From: Macrostomum hystrix
Lineage: Eukaryota > Platyhelminthes > Macrostomidae
Direction of reading: 5' to 3'
DNA: 64,000 bases
NCBI GenBank assembly: GCA_950097015.1
Contig: CATNEN010000003.1
Location: forward strand, 15,258,001-15,322,000
Shown: positions 34,143 to 45,539 of the stretch, piece after piece
Numbering within the stretch: position 1 is the first letter of the stretch
Layout of the letters: every line of letters starts with the position of its first letter
Notes under the pieces: generated by a model
Seen by the model: the letters and a program-made list of their open reading frames with translations, nothing else
The model's database searches: none
What the model was told of the DNA's origin: nothing
Translations under genes and position numbers: made by a program

Positions 34143-37100
34143 GACTAACTCAGCCTGTATCTGACTTCCCACCGCCGCTGCCGATGCCACAAGCGCCGTC
34201 GAATCGCGTTGATTTCACCAGCCTAGACGATCTAGAACGTCGAGTTATGGAGTTACGCAATCAACAGGGTCCCAATCAACAGCCGCCACCTCAGCCACCG
34301 CCTCAACAGAATTACTATTATCAGCAGCAGCAGCAGCAGCATCGTCCAACTATTTCAGACGATCCTGTTCGTCGTTTGGAACAATTAGAGGCAGAGTATG
34401 ACAATTTGAGACGAGCGCTTCGTCAGAACAATCCGACTGCGGGACAAACTAATCCTCCTAATCATCCTCGTCGATTCGATGAGGATATTTCGTTAACAAC
34501 AGCCGGTTTGAGTCGTTTAGAAATCCCAAACAAGTCTAACCAATCAACAACGACCGTCACAGCAGCTGGGACTGGGGCTATTGGCGGTGCCATAGACACC
34601 AGGAGACCAGACACAGCAAATCAGAGAGAGCGGAAGCGTCAAGCCTACAAAGCCGAATTGGAGAGACAGTTGGCGGAGCAGAAGCAGCAGAAACAGCAGC
34701 AGCAGCAACAAAGACCATCGTTGCAGGAACAGTCTAACAAATTTGGATTCGGAGAGTATTTAGTAAGATATTTCCATTCATTTTTCTTATCACCTGTTAT
34801 CTAATCTAATCACCTGTTTTCCAATCTCTAATCACCTGTTATCCAATCTAATCACCTGTTTTCCAATCTAATCACCTGTTATCCAATCTAATCACCTGTT
34901 TTGCAATCTCTAATCACCTGTTATCCAATCTAATTACCTGTTATACAATCTCTAATCACCTGTTATCCAATCTAATCGCCTGTTTTCCAATCTCTAATCA
35001 CCTGTTATCCAATCTAATTACCTGTTATACAATCTCTAATCACCTGTTTTCTAATCTCTAATCACTTGTTATCCAATTTAATTACCTGTTATACAATCTC
35101 TAATCACCTGTTATCTAATCAAATCAACTATTTTCCAATCTAATCACCTGTTATCTAATCTAAATCACCTTTTATCTAATCTAAATCACCTGTTATCCAA
35201 TCTAATCACCTGTTTTCTAATCTCTAATCACCTGCTATCCAATCTAATTACCTGTTATACAATCTCTAATCACCTGTTATCTAATCTAATCAACTGTTTT
35301 CCAATCTAATCACCTGTTATCTAATCTAAATCACCTGTTATCTAATCTAAATCACCTGTTATCCAATCTAATCACCTGTTATCTAATCTAATCAACTGTT
35401 TTCCAATCTAATCACCTGTTATCTAATCTAAATCACCTGTTATCTAATCTAATCACCTTTTATCTAGTATAGAGGTTGTAGCCTAGTGGTTAGGGCGTCG
35501 GACTCACGACTTGAAGGTCGGGGGTTCGATTCCTGACTCCACTGGAACAATTTGTGTCCTTTCGCAAGACACTTAACTCTGCATTGCTTCAGTTCACCCA
35601 GCTGTTAAATGGGTACCAGCATCAGCTGGGATAATTGAAGGTGGGTGTGGCGTCCCCCCAGTCCGTGGACTGAACAGCTGTACGCAGCCTTCAGATGCGC
35701 CGCGCATTAGCTGCGGCTGTGCTGTCGGCTGCACATCTGACCCAATTGGGGCAGGTGTAATCAATTATTATTATTATTATTATTATCTAGTATAATCTCC
35801 TGTAATCCCAAAGAAATATAAACTGAATCTCCCCAACCCTCTGCAGTCTACATCAGGAGCCGGTCAGCGAACTCCAAAACCTTCGCTGCCTTCGTCAAAC
35901 TTCTTAGACGAAAACTTCGACTTGGATTACAACTTGGGTATCGGCAACTATCCGTCCTATGATCAGCCCAGCCTGACTTCCGGCTCATCCGCAGCTGCGG
36001 CGGCTGCGCCAAGTCGAGTTAGATTCAACGATGCATCTACGCCGGCACCTCGAGACAATCCCGTCGGCGGTGGCGGCTCCAGCAGCGTCCTGTCGTTAGG
36101 AACGGAGCAGGAGAGGAAAGCCCAGGCTGCGGCCAGGCAGAAGGCCGACTATGCCAAGGAGCTGGAGCGACAAATGGCAGAGAAGAAAGCCGCCGAGGCT
36201 AGAAGAAAGCGGGAACGAGAGGAATTCGAATTGAAAAAGGAACGAGAAATAGCCGCCTACGATCCGTTTGGTGCGTGCCTGTTTTAGTATTGGGATTCCG
36301 TTTTAGATCCTCAGATTGGGAATCCGTTTTAGATCCTCAGATTGGGAATCCGTTTTAGATCCTCAGATCGGGATTCTGTTTTAGATCTAAAGATCGGGAT
36401 TCTGTTTGAAATCTTCAGATTGGGATTATGTTTTAGATCCTCGGATTGGGATTCCGTTTTAGATCCTCAGATTGGGATTCCGTTTTAGATCATCTGGTTG
36501 GGATTCTCCTTCGATCCTCTGGTTAAATCTGGTTGGGATTCTCCTTCGATCCTCTGGTTAAATCTGGTTGGGATTCTCCTTCGATCCTCTGGTTAAATCT
36601 GGTTGGGATTCTCCTTCGATCCTCTGGTTAAATCTGGTTGGGATTCTCCTTCGACCATCTGGTTGGGATTCTCCTTCGATCCTCTGGTTAAATCTGGTTG
36701 GGATTCTCCTTCGATCCTCTGGTTAAATCTGGTTGGGATTCTCCTTCGATCATCTGGTTGGGATTCTCCTTCGATCCTCTGGTTGGGATTCTCCTTCGAT
36801 CCTCTGGTTGGGATTCTCCTTCGATCATCTGGTTGGGATTCTCCTTAGATCCTGTGGTTGGGATTCTCCTTCGATCCTCTGTTTGGGATTCTCCTTCGAT
36901 CCTCTGTTTGGGATTCTCCTTCGATCCTCTGTTTGGGATTCTCCTTCGATCCTCTGTTTGGGATTCTCCTTCGATCCTCTGTTTGGGATTCTCCTTCGAT
37001 CCTCTGTTTGGGATTCTCCTTCGATCCTCTGTTTGGGATTCTCCTTCGATCCTCTGTTTGGGATTCTCCTTCGATCCTCTGTTTGGGATTCTCCTTCGAT

Positions 37101-40100
37101 CCTCTGTTTGGGATTCTCCTTCGATCCTCTGTTTGGGATTCTCCTTCGATCCTCTGTTTGGAATTTTCCTTAGATCATCCGTTTGGGACTTATCAGACCC
37201 TTAATTCTTCTTGTTAAAAAATTCAGGCAAAGGTGGCGGTGGAGCCCCCATCAAGGATGCCCAGGGCAACACGCGAGCCAACCTCAAACAGCTGATTCGA
37301 GAGACAGAAGATAATAAGCTAACCGGTCGCGAAGGCACATTGCCTCACTCCACGTCGTATCCAGCAGCAGCAAAGCAGAATTATTCACCGCTAGACAATG
37401 ACCAACCAACTGGCGGTGATTTGGACTGGATGGATCAGTTAAACAGTTTGAAAGATTTGCAAACTAAACTATCTAAATCATTTACGGAAGATTTGAACTT
37501 GTCTGGCGGCCGGCAGCAGCAGCAGCAGCAACAGCTGCAAAGGCCTGAGCAGAAGCAAGAGCAGCAGCAGCCGCAGCAGCATGCTCGCGGTGGTCACGGC
37601 ATATTTGGCCGGGGACTGTCAGACGAACAGAAACGTCAAAGGGAGCGCTATCAGGAGGAGCTGCGGCAACAGGTTTGGCTTTTAGACATTGGGCATTTTA
37701 CTAAGGGCTTTCAAAGGTGTTGAAACTGTAGATTTTAGGGTGTTAAAACTCAATGGCTGTAGAGTTTCGGGGGGGGGTAGAAATCAAGGCTTTTAGAATT
37801 TCAGGGCGTAGAAATCAATGGCTTTTGGAGTTTCAGGGGGTAGAAATCAATGGCTTTTGGAGTTTCAGGGGGTAGAAATCAATGTCTTTTAGAGTTTCAG
37901 GGGGTAGAAATCAATGGCTTTTGGAGTTTCAGGGGGTAGAAATCAAAGGCTTTTGGAGTTTCAGGGGGTAGAAATCAAAGGCTTTTGGAGTTTCAGGGGG
38001 TAGAAATCAATGTCTTTTAGAGTTTCAGGGGTTAGAAATTAATGGCTTTTGGAGTTTCAAGGGGTAGAAATCAATGTCTTTTGGAGTTTCAGGGGGTAGA
38101 AATCAAAGGCTTTTGGAGTTTCAGGGGGTAGAAATCAATGGCTTTTAGAGTTTCAGGGGGTAGAAATCAAAGGCTTTTGGAGTTTCAGGGGGTAGAAATC
38201 AATGGCTTTTAGAGTTTCAGGGGGTAGAAATCAATGGCTGTAGATTCAGCCCATTACGCTTGTCCACGAGCACGCGAAGATTGTACATCAGTCTGTGGGA
38301 TATACATGAGGCAATGTACTCTCTCACTGTGCCTTGGAGGAAGGGCTTGTCCTTCAGGGTCGTAAATTGTGCCTTCTCTCCTAAATCAACGCGGCCTCGC
38401 CTGCAGGTTGAAGAACAGCGCCGCGCCAAGGAGGAGGAGCGTCGCCGCCTAGCCGAAGAGGACCTTCGAGAACAGCGCCGCGCCGAGGAGCAGCAGCGCC
38501 GCATGCTGGCCGAGGCCGAGGCTGAACGACGTCGACAAGCCGAAAAGGACGAAGCCATCAGGCGGAGGAACGAGGAGCTCCGGCTAGCTGCCGAGGAGCA
38601 GAAGAAGCTGGCCGCGGGCAATCGTCAACGTCGTCAGCAGGATGACCGGGCCTCTCCGCCGCCCGCCGCTGCGGCCCAGGGTCGTCAGCCTTATCAGCAG
38701 CAGCAGCAGCAGCAGAATAGATTTTCACCTCGGTCGTCTTCTCCTCCGGTAATTAATTGGACGTCTTATTAACGAAAATCCCTTTGTGAACAGTAGAAAA
38801 ACTACGGGGTATTTCAAATACCCAATGCCTACTTCACAATAGCTCCCAATCCTAAATTTTTGCATCGTTTTCGTTGAACTAATCTTTCAAAGCCGTCCAA
38901 AGTCAGCACCGTCGAGATATTCAGCGGTTCTTGTTAGAGACCCTGGTGACAAAGACAACCAACAATGCTCCGCATTATTCTCTATTGCGAATCTATTTTG
39001 GTTCAAAATTGTAAAAAATTATCATTTAATCAATTGGTTTTTCTTAGTAATGAATTCATGCCTTTATAATGTACATATTTTAATGCACTACTGTTAGTAG
39101 CTGACTCTAAACGAATACTTATAAAAAATTATATTTACTTTGCTAGGTGCCAGCTATACGCACCCAGATGGAGGCTCCACAGCCGCCGCCCCCGCAGCAG
39201 CAGCAGCAGCAGAAGCCATCAACGCCACGGCGAAATCAGCAGCAGCAGCATCAGCGCCTAGGAACTGCAGGTTCGGCAGCTTCAGCGCCGGAGCCTGAGT
39301 CCATCGAACAGTTGGCCCGCCTGCGAAATCAGCTGCGCAGCGAGCGCAGACGAATCGAAGAGGCCCTGGACCACGGCAGCGCTGGCAACGGCGCCGGAAC
39401 CTACCGGGTTCGAGGCTCCTCGGCTGGCAATCAGGTGGGTTTGCGTGTGTCTACATTGCTTCTAGTAGACAATTTAGGATTTGTGTTTTGCTTGCTTATT
39501 AATTATTAATTAGCGAGTTTTAGCTTATCTAGATTGCTACATTTGTTTTTTTTTCTAGGTCATTATCAGCTAATCTAGGTTATTATTAGCTACTCTTGGT
39601 CATTATCAGCTAATCTAGGTTATTATTAGCTACTCTAGGTCATTATTGCTACTTATGGGTCATTATTATCTCCTCTAGGTCATTATTAGCTACTTTTTGT
39701 GATCATTAGTTATTCTAGGTTATTCAAGACCAATTATGTATATAACCATCAGTTTATTTAAAAAATGTTCAAAGTCTAAACTATCTAACCTGTTTCTTGT
39801 TTAAATAAACAGATCGACGTTTTCGACATGGCCAGAGATCGTCGAAAACCCGTAGCGGCTAAACGGAATATCATCGCCGCTTCGTCCGGCGGGGCTGCGG
39901 CTGCGGCTGCGGCTGCGGGATCAAATCAATCCGGAGAAAATCGACGCCGTTATAACAAAAACGACTATTTAGACGATTATCAACTAGGCGGCTTGGCACC
40001 CAGCGATCTCGGCTTAGGTCTTGGCGGCGGCAATGCGGCTTTTGAATCGATGCAGTTGGACAGCGAGTCGGCATTTGTTGACATCGATCAGCCGTTATCT

Positions 40101-40328
40101 CCTAGCCGATTTGATTATCCACAGACTGGCGGCGATAATCCGGACAGTCCGACTGTCAGTCTAGACGTCGAACGTATCGATCGAGCTAACGAAGCCAGAC
40201 TGAAGCGTCTGCAACGACTCCAGGCTGACGCAGTCTCGTTGAACGATCCGGAGGAGGTCTTGAACAGATTCATGTCCCGACAGGCCAGGCCAATCAGCGG
40301 ACAGACTGGGCACGGTGGCGACGAATGA
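32110..40328 (+). CDS. CSPP1: CSPP1 homologue (centrosome and spindle pole associated protein 1), 8 coding exons
   Basis: Exons: 32110-32275, 33085-33443, 34070-34762, 35847-36270, 37227-37672, 38407-38748, 39147-39434, 39813-40328. All introns are GT-AG and all phases agree; the protein is about 1077 aa (human about 1250). Family marks are the start IDLFIQEQKQRLAADRQRL, NAEYNDFLRQKEQ (about 165-175), RERKRQAYKAELERQLAEQ (about 360), the repeated KADYAKELERQMAEKK, the conserved AYDPFGKGGGGAPI spanning the exon 4/5 junction (about 542-556), a charged coiled coil in exon 6, and IDVFDMARDRRK opening the last exon. CSPP1 binds microtubules at centrosomes and cilia, inside the microtubule lumen. 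PolyQ tracts in exons 3, 5, 6 and 7 are lineage-specific. Five of seven introns carry minisatellites. AATAAA lies at 40434. Confidence 0.94.
32435..32690 (-). mobile_element. tRNA-derived SINE, family 1, copy 2 (CSPP1 intron 1)
   Basis: On the minus strand it starts with a tRNA-like head: A-box-like tggcggagcagttaacgcgt and B-box-like gttcaattcc. A body shared with 17925-18158 follows (tgtcaggcagtgtacactc). It lies antisense to CSPP1. Confidence 0.8.
33466..34022. repeat. 23-bp minisatellite in CSPP1 intron 2, about 24 copies
   Basis: Units contain cctgaaatcctcaggtcatt, a partly self-complementary core (CCTGA..TCAGG). The array starts about 23 nt after the donor and stops about 45 nt before the acceptor. 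Confidence 0.95.
34786..35465. repeat. 20-22-bp minisatellite in CSPP1 intron 3
   Basis: Units are aatctaatcacctgttatcc and variants (ttttcc, tatac). It begins about 24 nt after the donor. A SINE is inserted at its right end and partial units continue after it. Confidence 0.95.
35472..35786 (+). mobile_element. tRNA-derived SINE, family 2, intact copy with TSD
   Basis: The head has a clear A-box (tagcctagtggttagggcg) and B-box (gggttcgattcctg). The body has gttcacccagctgttaaatg and ccccagtccgtggactga, and the tail is (ATT)n. It is flanked by the 12-bp duplication TTATCTAGTATA (35460-35471 and 35783-35794). It inserted into the intron 3 minisatellite, so it is younger than that array. Confidence 0.93.
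36288..37190. repeat. 25-bp minisatellite in CSPP1 intron 4, about 35 copies
   Basis: Units are gggattctccttcgatcctc plus five bases (tgttt or tggtt). They change gradually from gattccgttttagatcctcag near the donor to tctgtttggg at the far end. The period is not divisible by three, so the same peptide (DSPSILCLGFSFDPL) reads in all three frames. The four long frames here are artefacts. Confidence 0.95.
37735..38245. repeat. 32-bp minisatellite in CSPP1 intron 5, about 15 copies
   Basis: Units contain gtagaaatcaatggcttttg and gagtttcaggg. The array runs up to a SINE remnant that touches the 3' splice site. Confidence 0.95.
38305..38406 (-). mobile_element. SINE family 1 remnant touching the acceptor of CSPP1 exon 6
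   Basis: Matches the other family 1 copies (actctctcactgtgccttgg; tcgtaaattgtgcc; gcggcctcgcc). The match runs to the 3' splice site gcggcctcgcctgcag|GTTGAAG; the copy at 32600 has gcggcctcgcccccaa at that point. The present acceptor therefore lies on or right beside SINE sequence. Confidence 0.65.
38749..39146. other. CSPP1 intron 6 with family B repeat
   Basis: About 400 bp. It includes a copy of dispersed repeat family B at 38870-38965 (caccgtcgagatattcagcg). This is the only late CSPP1 intron without a tandem array. Confidence 0.6.
39548..39732. repeat. Short degenerate minisatellite in CSPP1 intron 7
   Basis: About five to six units containing ctaggtcattatcagctaat / ggttattattagctactc. 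Confidence 0.8.
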
Positions 40329-40433
40329 AAAAATCTGCTAACAAAAAAGTTTAATTCTTTGCGAAATGTGCGTTTCACCTACTTATATAAGACGCAACTA
40401 AGTAGTTAAAAGGAAACTTATTTGCTAAATTTG

Positions 40434-40439
40434 AATAAA
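40434..40439 (+). terminator. Poly(A) signal of CSPP1
   Basis: AATAAA 106 nt after the stop codon. Confidence 0.65.
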
Positions 40440-41425
40440 AGTTTCAAGCTAAAAAAGTACTGAAATAGGAAATGTGCTTTCCTACTACTAATTGATGTCG
40501 CAACTAAGTAGTTAGAAAGAAAGTAACTTGCTACATTTTTATTATAAAAATTTAATACTAGCTTGACGCGCCATTCTTGTCGCTAAAATTACTTTGTGTC
40601 AAAACTCAAAAAGCTAGATAAGTAGTCACATAAGAAAAAAAATTATTTGTTTTTGTTCACTTATTTTATTGCAACACTCTCGAAAAGGGTAAAAAGAAAA
40701 ATGTTCTTTTCTTTTTTCGCTTTACGCACTACTCATTTGAAGTTAGCTTGCAACTATTTTTGGTTTAAAAAAAGTACAAATTAGATTTTTTAATTAATTT
40801 CTTTTCAATGCTGAAAAAACTGGACTTGTACTTTTAATTATTTTATGTTGCATTAATAGAACAACTCAAAAGCGTTACTGGCTGTGCCCTTATTTACAAC
40901 GCTTTCTTGTACTTATAAATCCCTATGCCTTGGATTTTTTTATGAAATTATGAAGGTAAACTAATTTTAAAGAAACACTTTCTAGACTTCTAGGTAGTTT
41001 GTGCGTCTAATATCTGCACGCTTTTCTCACTACAGCATCTCCGCCTATCCGTCCTTTGTGATTTAATTTCTATAAAATCACGCAAATATTGATTTATCTT
41101 TTCTAAAGCAGCAATCTATGCTACTTTGTTGTAAACGTAAGTAGCAACTGGTGGAATTTTTTTCGTTTTTCTACGACAATTTACAACTATTTGGCCGTCA
41201 AAATATGTCAATTTATCAAGGAAGCTAGTTTTTGTTTATTTAATAAGATTTTTGCAAGAATTTTTTTTGTTTTAATTTAAAAAAATAAATTTACAATTGT
41301 TCATTCATTCCGATGTGAGGTTTTGTGAATACAAATTACATCTCGACGATGCCGACTTTTTTGTGATTCCGGAGATACAGGAGATACCCCCCATGTGGTC
41401 CGTTAAAGTTTGTTTACTCATGACT
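40440..41425. other. Spacer downstream of CSPP1, no gene seen
   Basis: AT-rich unique sequence with T runs; no supported exon. Confidence 0.4.
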
Positions 41426-41428
41426 TTG

Positions 41429-41468
41429 TCAAGCGGGACAGGTAAATCTTCTTCTGGCTCTCGTATTG

Positions 41469-41504
<36 letters not shown>

Positions 41505-41858
41505 ACCTGATTTGGCATTTGTTGAGCTCGACTATCTATGGTCGCAGCACAGCTGCTAGACTTGCGTCGATGATTAGTCGTCAGTGTTGCAGAAACTGAA
41601 GAAGTCTTCTTGAACTTGGAGGAAGTGAAATTGGTTGCTGTCACCACCATAGCTGCTGGCTTTCTATAGCTGGCTGAGCTCTGCTCTGATAGAATTAGCA
41701 GACAGTGGCGAACACTGTCTTTGGATGTTGTGTTCGAGCTTTGAAAATTCTCGTTGACTGTATCGTTTGCATTTTTGGTTAAGCTTATTCTCCGTGTTCG
41801 CTGGAGTACCCTGTTGATTATTAAAATGATGAGGGTTTAACAATTGGCAATTAAACAA
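41429..41858 (-). other. Low-confidence minus-strand open frames with a polyQ run
   Basis: Two overlapping minus frames: 41858-41664 (64 aa, basic) and 41650-41429 (73 aa with a QQQQQQQQQQ run from a CTG/CAG repeat at 41476-41501). They would need a frameshift to join and show no splice consensus between them. The polyQ could mark a genuine broken exon, as polyQ is common in the genes here, but there is no recognisable domain. Confidence 0.2.
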
Positions 41859-41944
41859 TTAAAAATATAAGAACTGGATTTAAATAAAACTTGATTAGAA
41901 CCTGTAACTAGCATATTGTACTCGGCTTCGATTTAAACAATTTT

Positions 41945-42955
41945 GTCTAACAGTTTTGAGACAATGGTGTCTAAAAGTAAAAAAAATGGTATCTAAAAGC
42001 TCTCAGAGAATGGTGTCTAACAGTTCTCAGAGAATGATGTCTAACAGTTCTTTAAGAATGGTGTCTAACAGTTCTTAGAGAATGGTGTCTAACAGTTCTC
42101 AGAGAATGATGTCTAACAGTTCTTTAAGAATGGTGTCTAACAGTTCTTTGAGAATGGTGTCTAACAGTTCTTTGAGAATGGTGTCTAACAGTTCTTTGAG
42201 AATGGTGTCTAACAGTTCTTTGAGAATGGTGTCTAACAGTTCTTAGAGAATGGTGTCTAACAATTCTTAGAGAATGGTGTCTAACAGTTCTTAGAGAATG
42301 GTGTCTAACAGTTCTTTGAGAATGGTGTCTAACAGTTCTTTGAGAATGGTGTCTAACAGTTCTTAGAGAATGGTGTCTAACAGTTCTTAGAGAATGGTGT
42401 CTAACAGTTCTTAGAGAATGGTGTCTAACAGTTCTTTGAGAATGGTGTCTAACAGTTCTTAGAGAATGGTGTCTAACAGTTCTTAGAGAATGGTGTCTAA
42501 CAGTTCTTAGAGAATGGTGTCTAACAGTTCTTAGAGAATGGTGTCTAACAACTCTTAGAGAATGGTGTCTAACAGTTCTTAGAGAATGGTGTCTAACAAC
42601 TCTTAGAGAATGGTGTCTAACAGTTCTTAGAGAATGGTGTCTAACAGTTCTTAGAGAATGGTGTCTAACAACTCTTAGAGAATGGTGTCTAACAACTCTT
42701 AGAGAATGGTGTCTAACAACTCTTAGAGAATGGTGTCTAACAGTTCTTAGAGAATGGTGTCTAACATTTCTTAGAGAATGGTGTCTAACAGTTCTTAGAG
42801 AATGGTGTCTAACAGTTCTTAGAGAATAGTGTCTAACAGTTCTTGGAGAATGGTGTCTAACAGTTCTTAGAGAATGGTGTCTAACATTACTTAGAGAATG
42901 GTGTCTAACAGTTGTTAGAGAATGGTGTCTAACAGTTCTTAGAGAATGGTGTCTA
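41945..42955. repeat. 24-bp minisatellite, about 42 copies
   Basis: Units are gtgtctaacagttcttagag plus aatg, with variants ctttgag, ctcagag and acaactc. It passes directly into a 19-bp array at 42956 that keeps the same gtgtctaacagtt core. Confidence 0.95.
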
Positions 42956-44168
42956 ACAGTTATACCAGTATCTAACAGTTAAACCAGTGTCTAACAGTTA
43001 TACCAGTATCTAACATTTTAACCAGTGTCTAACAGTTATACCAGTATCTAACAGTTAAACCAGTGTCTAACAGTTAAACCAGTATCTAACAGTTAAACCA
43101 GTGTCTAACAGTTATACCATTATCTAACAGTTAAACCAGTATCTAACAGTTTAACCAGTATCTAACAGTTAAACCAGTGTCTAACAGTTATACCAGTATC
43201 TAACATTTTAACCAGTGTCTAACAGTTATACCAGTATCTAACAGTTAAACCAGTGTCTAACAGTTAAACCAGTATCTAACAGTTAAACCAGTGTCTAACA
43301 GTTATACCATTATCTAACAGTTAAACCAGTATCTAACAGTTTAACCAGTATCTAACAGTTAAACCAGTGTCTAACAGTTATACCAGTATCTAACAGTTTA
43401 ACCAGTGTCTAACAGTTATACCAGTATCTAACAGTTAAACCAGTGTCTAACAGTTTAACCAGTATCTAACAGTTAAACCAGTGTCTAACAGTTATACCAG
43501 TATCTAACATTTTAACCAGTGTCTAACAGTTATACCATTATCTAACAGTTAAACCAGTATCTAACAGTTTAACCAGTATCTAACAGTTAAACCAGTGTCT
43601 AACAGTTATACCAGTATCTAACAGTTAAACCAGTATCTAACAGTTAAACCAGTATCTAACAGTTAAACCAGTATCTAACAGTTAAACCAGTGTCTAACAG
43701 TTATACCAGTATCTAACAGTTAAACCAGTGTCTAACAGTTATACCAGTATCTAACAGTTAAACCAGTATCTAACAGTTAAACCAGTATCTAACAGTTAAA
43801 CCAGTGTCTAACAGTTAAACCAGTGTCTAACAGTTAAACCAGTGTCTAACAGTTAAACCAGTGTCTAACAGTTAAACCAGTATCTAACAGTTAAACCAGT
43901 GTCTAACAGTTAAACCAGTGTCTAACAGTTATACCAGTATCTAACAGTTAAACCAGTGTCTAACAGTTATACCAGTATCTAACAGTTAAACCAGTGTCTA
44001 ACAGTTAAACCAGTGTCTAACAGTTAAACCAGTATCTAACAGTTAAACCAGTATCTAACAGTTAAACCAGTGTCTAACAGTTAAACCTGTGTCTAACAGT
44101 TAAATCAGTGTGTAACAGTTAAACCAGTATCTAACAGTTAAACCAGTATCTAACAGTTAAACCAGTGT
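42956..44168. repeat. 19-bp minisatellite, about 63 copies
   Basis: Units are gtgtctaacagttaaacca, alternating with gtatctaacagttatacca. A block of several units is repeated (compare 42960-43170 with 43150-43350). It ends about 70 bp from the stop codon of the ankyrin gene. Confidence 0.95.
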
Positions 44169-44237
44169 CTTGGGTATTTAAAAATATTTGGGTATTTGAA
44201 ATCTATCATTTCGCATCGAAAGTGCAAGAATAAAATC

Positions 44238-45539
44238 TCACAAATCGCAACTGACTTTGCCAGCCGTATCAAGTGCCTCTCTCACTGACATTGAATTGGC
44301 CACATCCCTAGCCGTACACCCGGCCAGATTCTTAGCCGCATCGATTGGCACTCCGAATCTGCGGTGCCAGCTGAGCAGAAGTCTCACACATTCCAAACAA
44401 CCCGCCGCTGCCGCCAGATGCAGGCAGGTATCTCCGGCTTTGTCGCCAGCCAGTAGGTTCAATCTTAGCGGCACGGATTCTTCCTCGAGCATAGAGGACA
44501 AATCCGTTGGCCTGCCGAGGGCGCAAGACCAAGCTAGCGGGTGTCGTCCGAAGTTCGAATCCGGACGACCCAACGGATCGGCGCCGTAGGCTAGAAGCAG
44601 GCGCAGGAGACGAACTCGACGTTGAAGCTGTTCGCCGCTGCTGCCGGGCAGTCGGACTGCGATGAGTAGAGGACTCAGTCCGTCAGTAGGATCGGCCATA
44701 GAGTCAATTGGTCTGCAGCCCATAGCAACAATGTGATGTCGGCAGGCCTTCAAATGATTTCGGAACAGTGTTTTCAGTGTGTTATATCTAGTCCGGAGTC
44801 TAACAGTATGTTCTAGACCCGTGTCTAACAGTGTGTTCTAGACCCGTGTCTAACAGTGTGTTCTAGACCCGTGTCTAACAGTGTGTTCTAGACCCGTGTC
44901 TAACAGTGTGTTCTAGACCCGTGTCTAACAGTGTGTTCTAGACCTGTGTCTAACAGTGTGTTCTAGATCCGTGCCTAACAGTGTTCTGTTCTCGTGTCAA
45001 ATAGTATTCTAAACCTGTGTCTAACAGTGTGTCTAGCAGTGTGTTCTAGCCTAGACCAGTGTCTAACAGTGTGTTCTAGACCAGTGTCTAACAGTGTGTT
45101 CTAGACTAGTGTCTAACAGTGTGTCTAACAGTGTGTTCTAGACCAGTGTCTAACAGTGTGTTCTAGACCAGTGTCTAACAGTGTGTTCTAGACCAGTGTC
45201 TAACAGTGTGTTCTAGACCAGTGTCTAACAGTGTGTTCTAGACCAGTGTCTAACAGTGTGTCTAACAGTGTGTCTAACAGTGTGTTCTAAACCAGTGCAA
45301 CTGTGTTCTAAACCCGTGTTTAACATTGTACTTACAGCTAGGTCGCAAGCTCGAATCGCATCCATTAGACCTCTAGCCAGGTGAGAATTTTCGACAGTAA
45401 CGCGTCCAGTCTTCTTGTTGCTAGGCAACGGGGCTAGCCAGGGCAGTCCTCGCCCGCTGGTAACTAACACGCGCTCCGTCGTAGTAGACGTCAAGTTTGA
45501 CGATTTCGACACAAACTTTTCGCTTACATTCGGGTACAT
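44238..45539 (-). CDS. Small ankyrin-repeat protein, 2 coding exons
   Basis: Exon 1 is 45539-45336 (68 codons, donor GCT|gtaagtac). Exon 2 is best placed at 44747-44238 (acceptor atttgaag|GCC, phase 0), giving about 237 aa. Exon 1 ends LARGLMDAIRACDLA. Exon 2 has ankyrin units: DGLSPLLIAV...LLRLLLAYGADP, GRHPLAWSCALGR, and GDTCLHLAAAAGCLECVRLL, then GCTARDVA. In-frame TAA at 45570-45572 with no AG before the ATG fixes the start at 45539. The segment WLAPLP...LARGLMDAIR resembles the stretch between the ArfGAP and ankyrin parts of AGAP proteins, but no ArfGAP domain is present, so no name is given. The exon 2 acceptor is the weakest point. No AATAAA was seen before the adjoining array. Confidence 0.7.
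44790..45300. repeat. 25-bp minisatellite filling the ankyrin-gene intron, about 20 copies
   Basis: Units are gtgtctaacagtgtgttcta plus gaccc or gacca. It shares GTGTCTAACAGT with the two arrays at 41945-44168, although exon 2 separates them. Confidence 0.95.

Noticed and set aside
35470-35545. A tRNA gene at the SINE head
   Set aside because: A- and B-boxes are present but the acceptor stem and anticodon arm do not fold; it continues into a SINE body with an ATT tail and TSD.
36603-37217. Four overlapping plus-strand frames (DSPSILCLGFSFDP repeats)
   Set aside because: Products of the 25-bp minisatellite in CSPP1 intron 4; no start or splice context of their own.
44238-45539. Naming the ankyrin gene AGAP
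   Set aside because: No GTPase, PH or ArfGAP domain; an in-frame stop precedes the start codon without an acceptor between.
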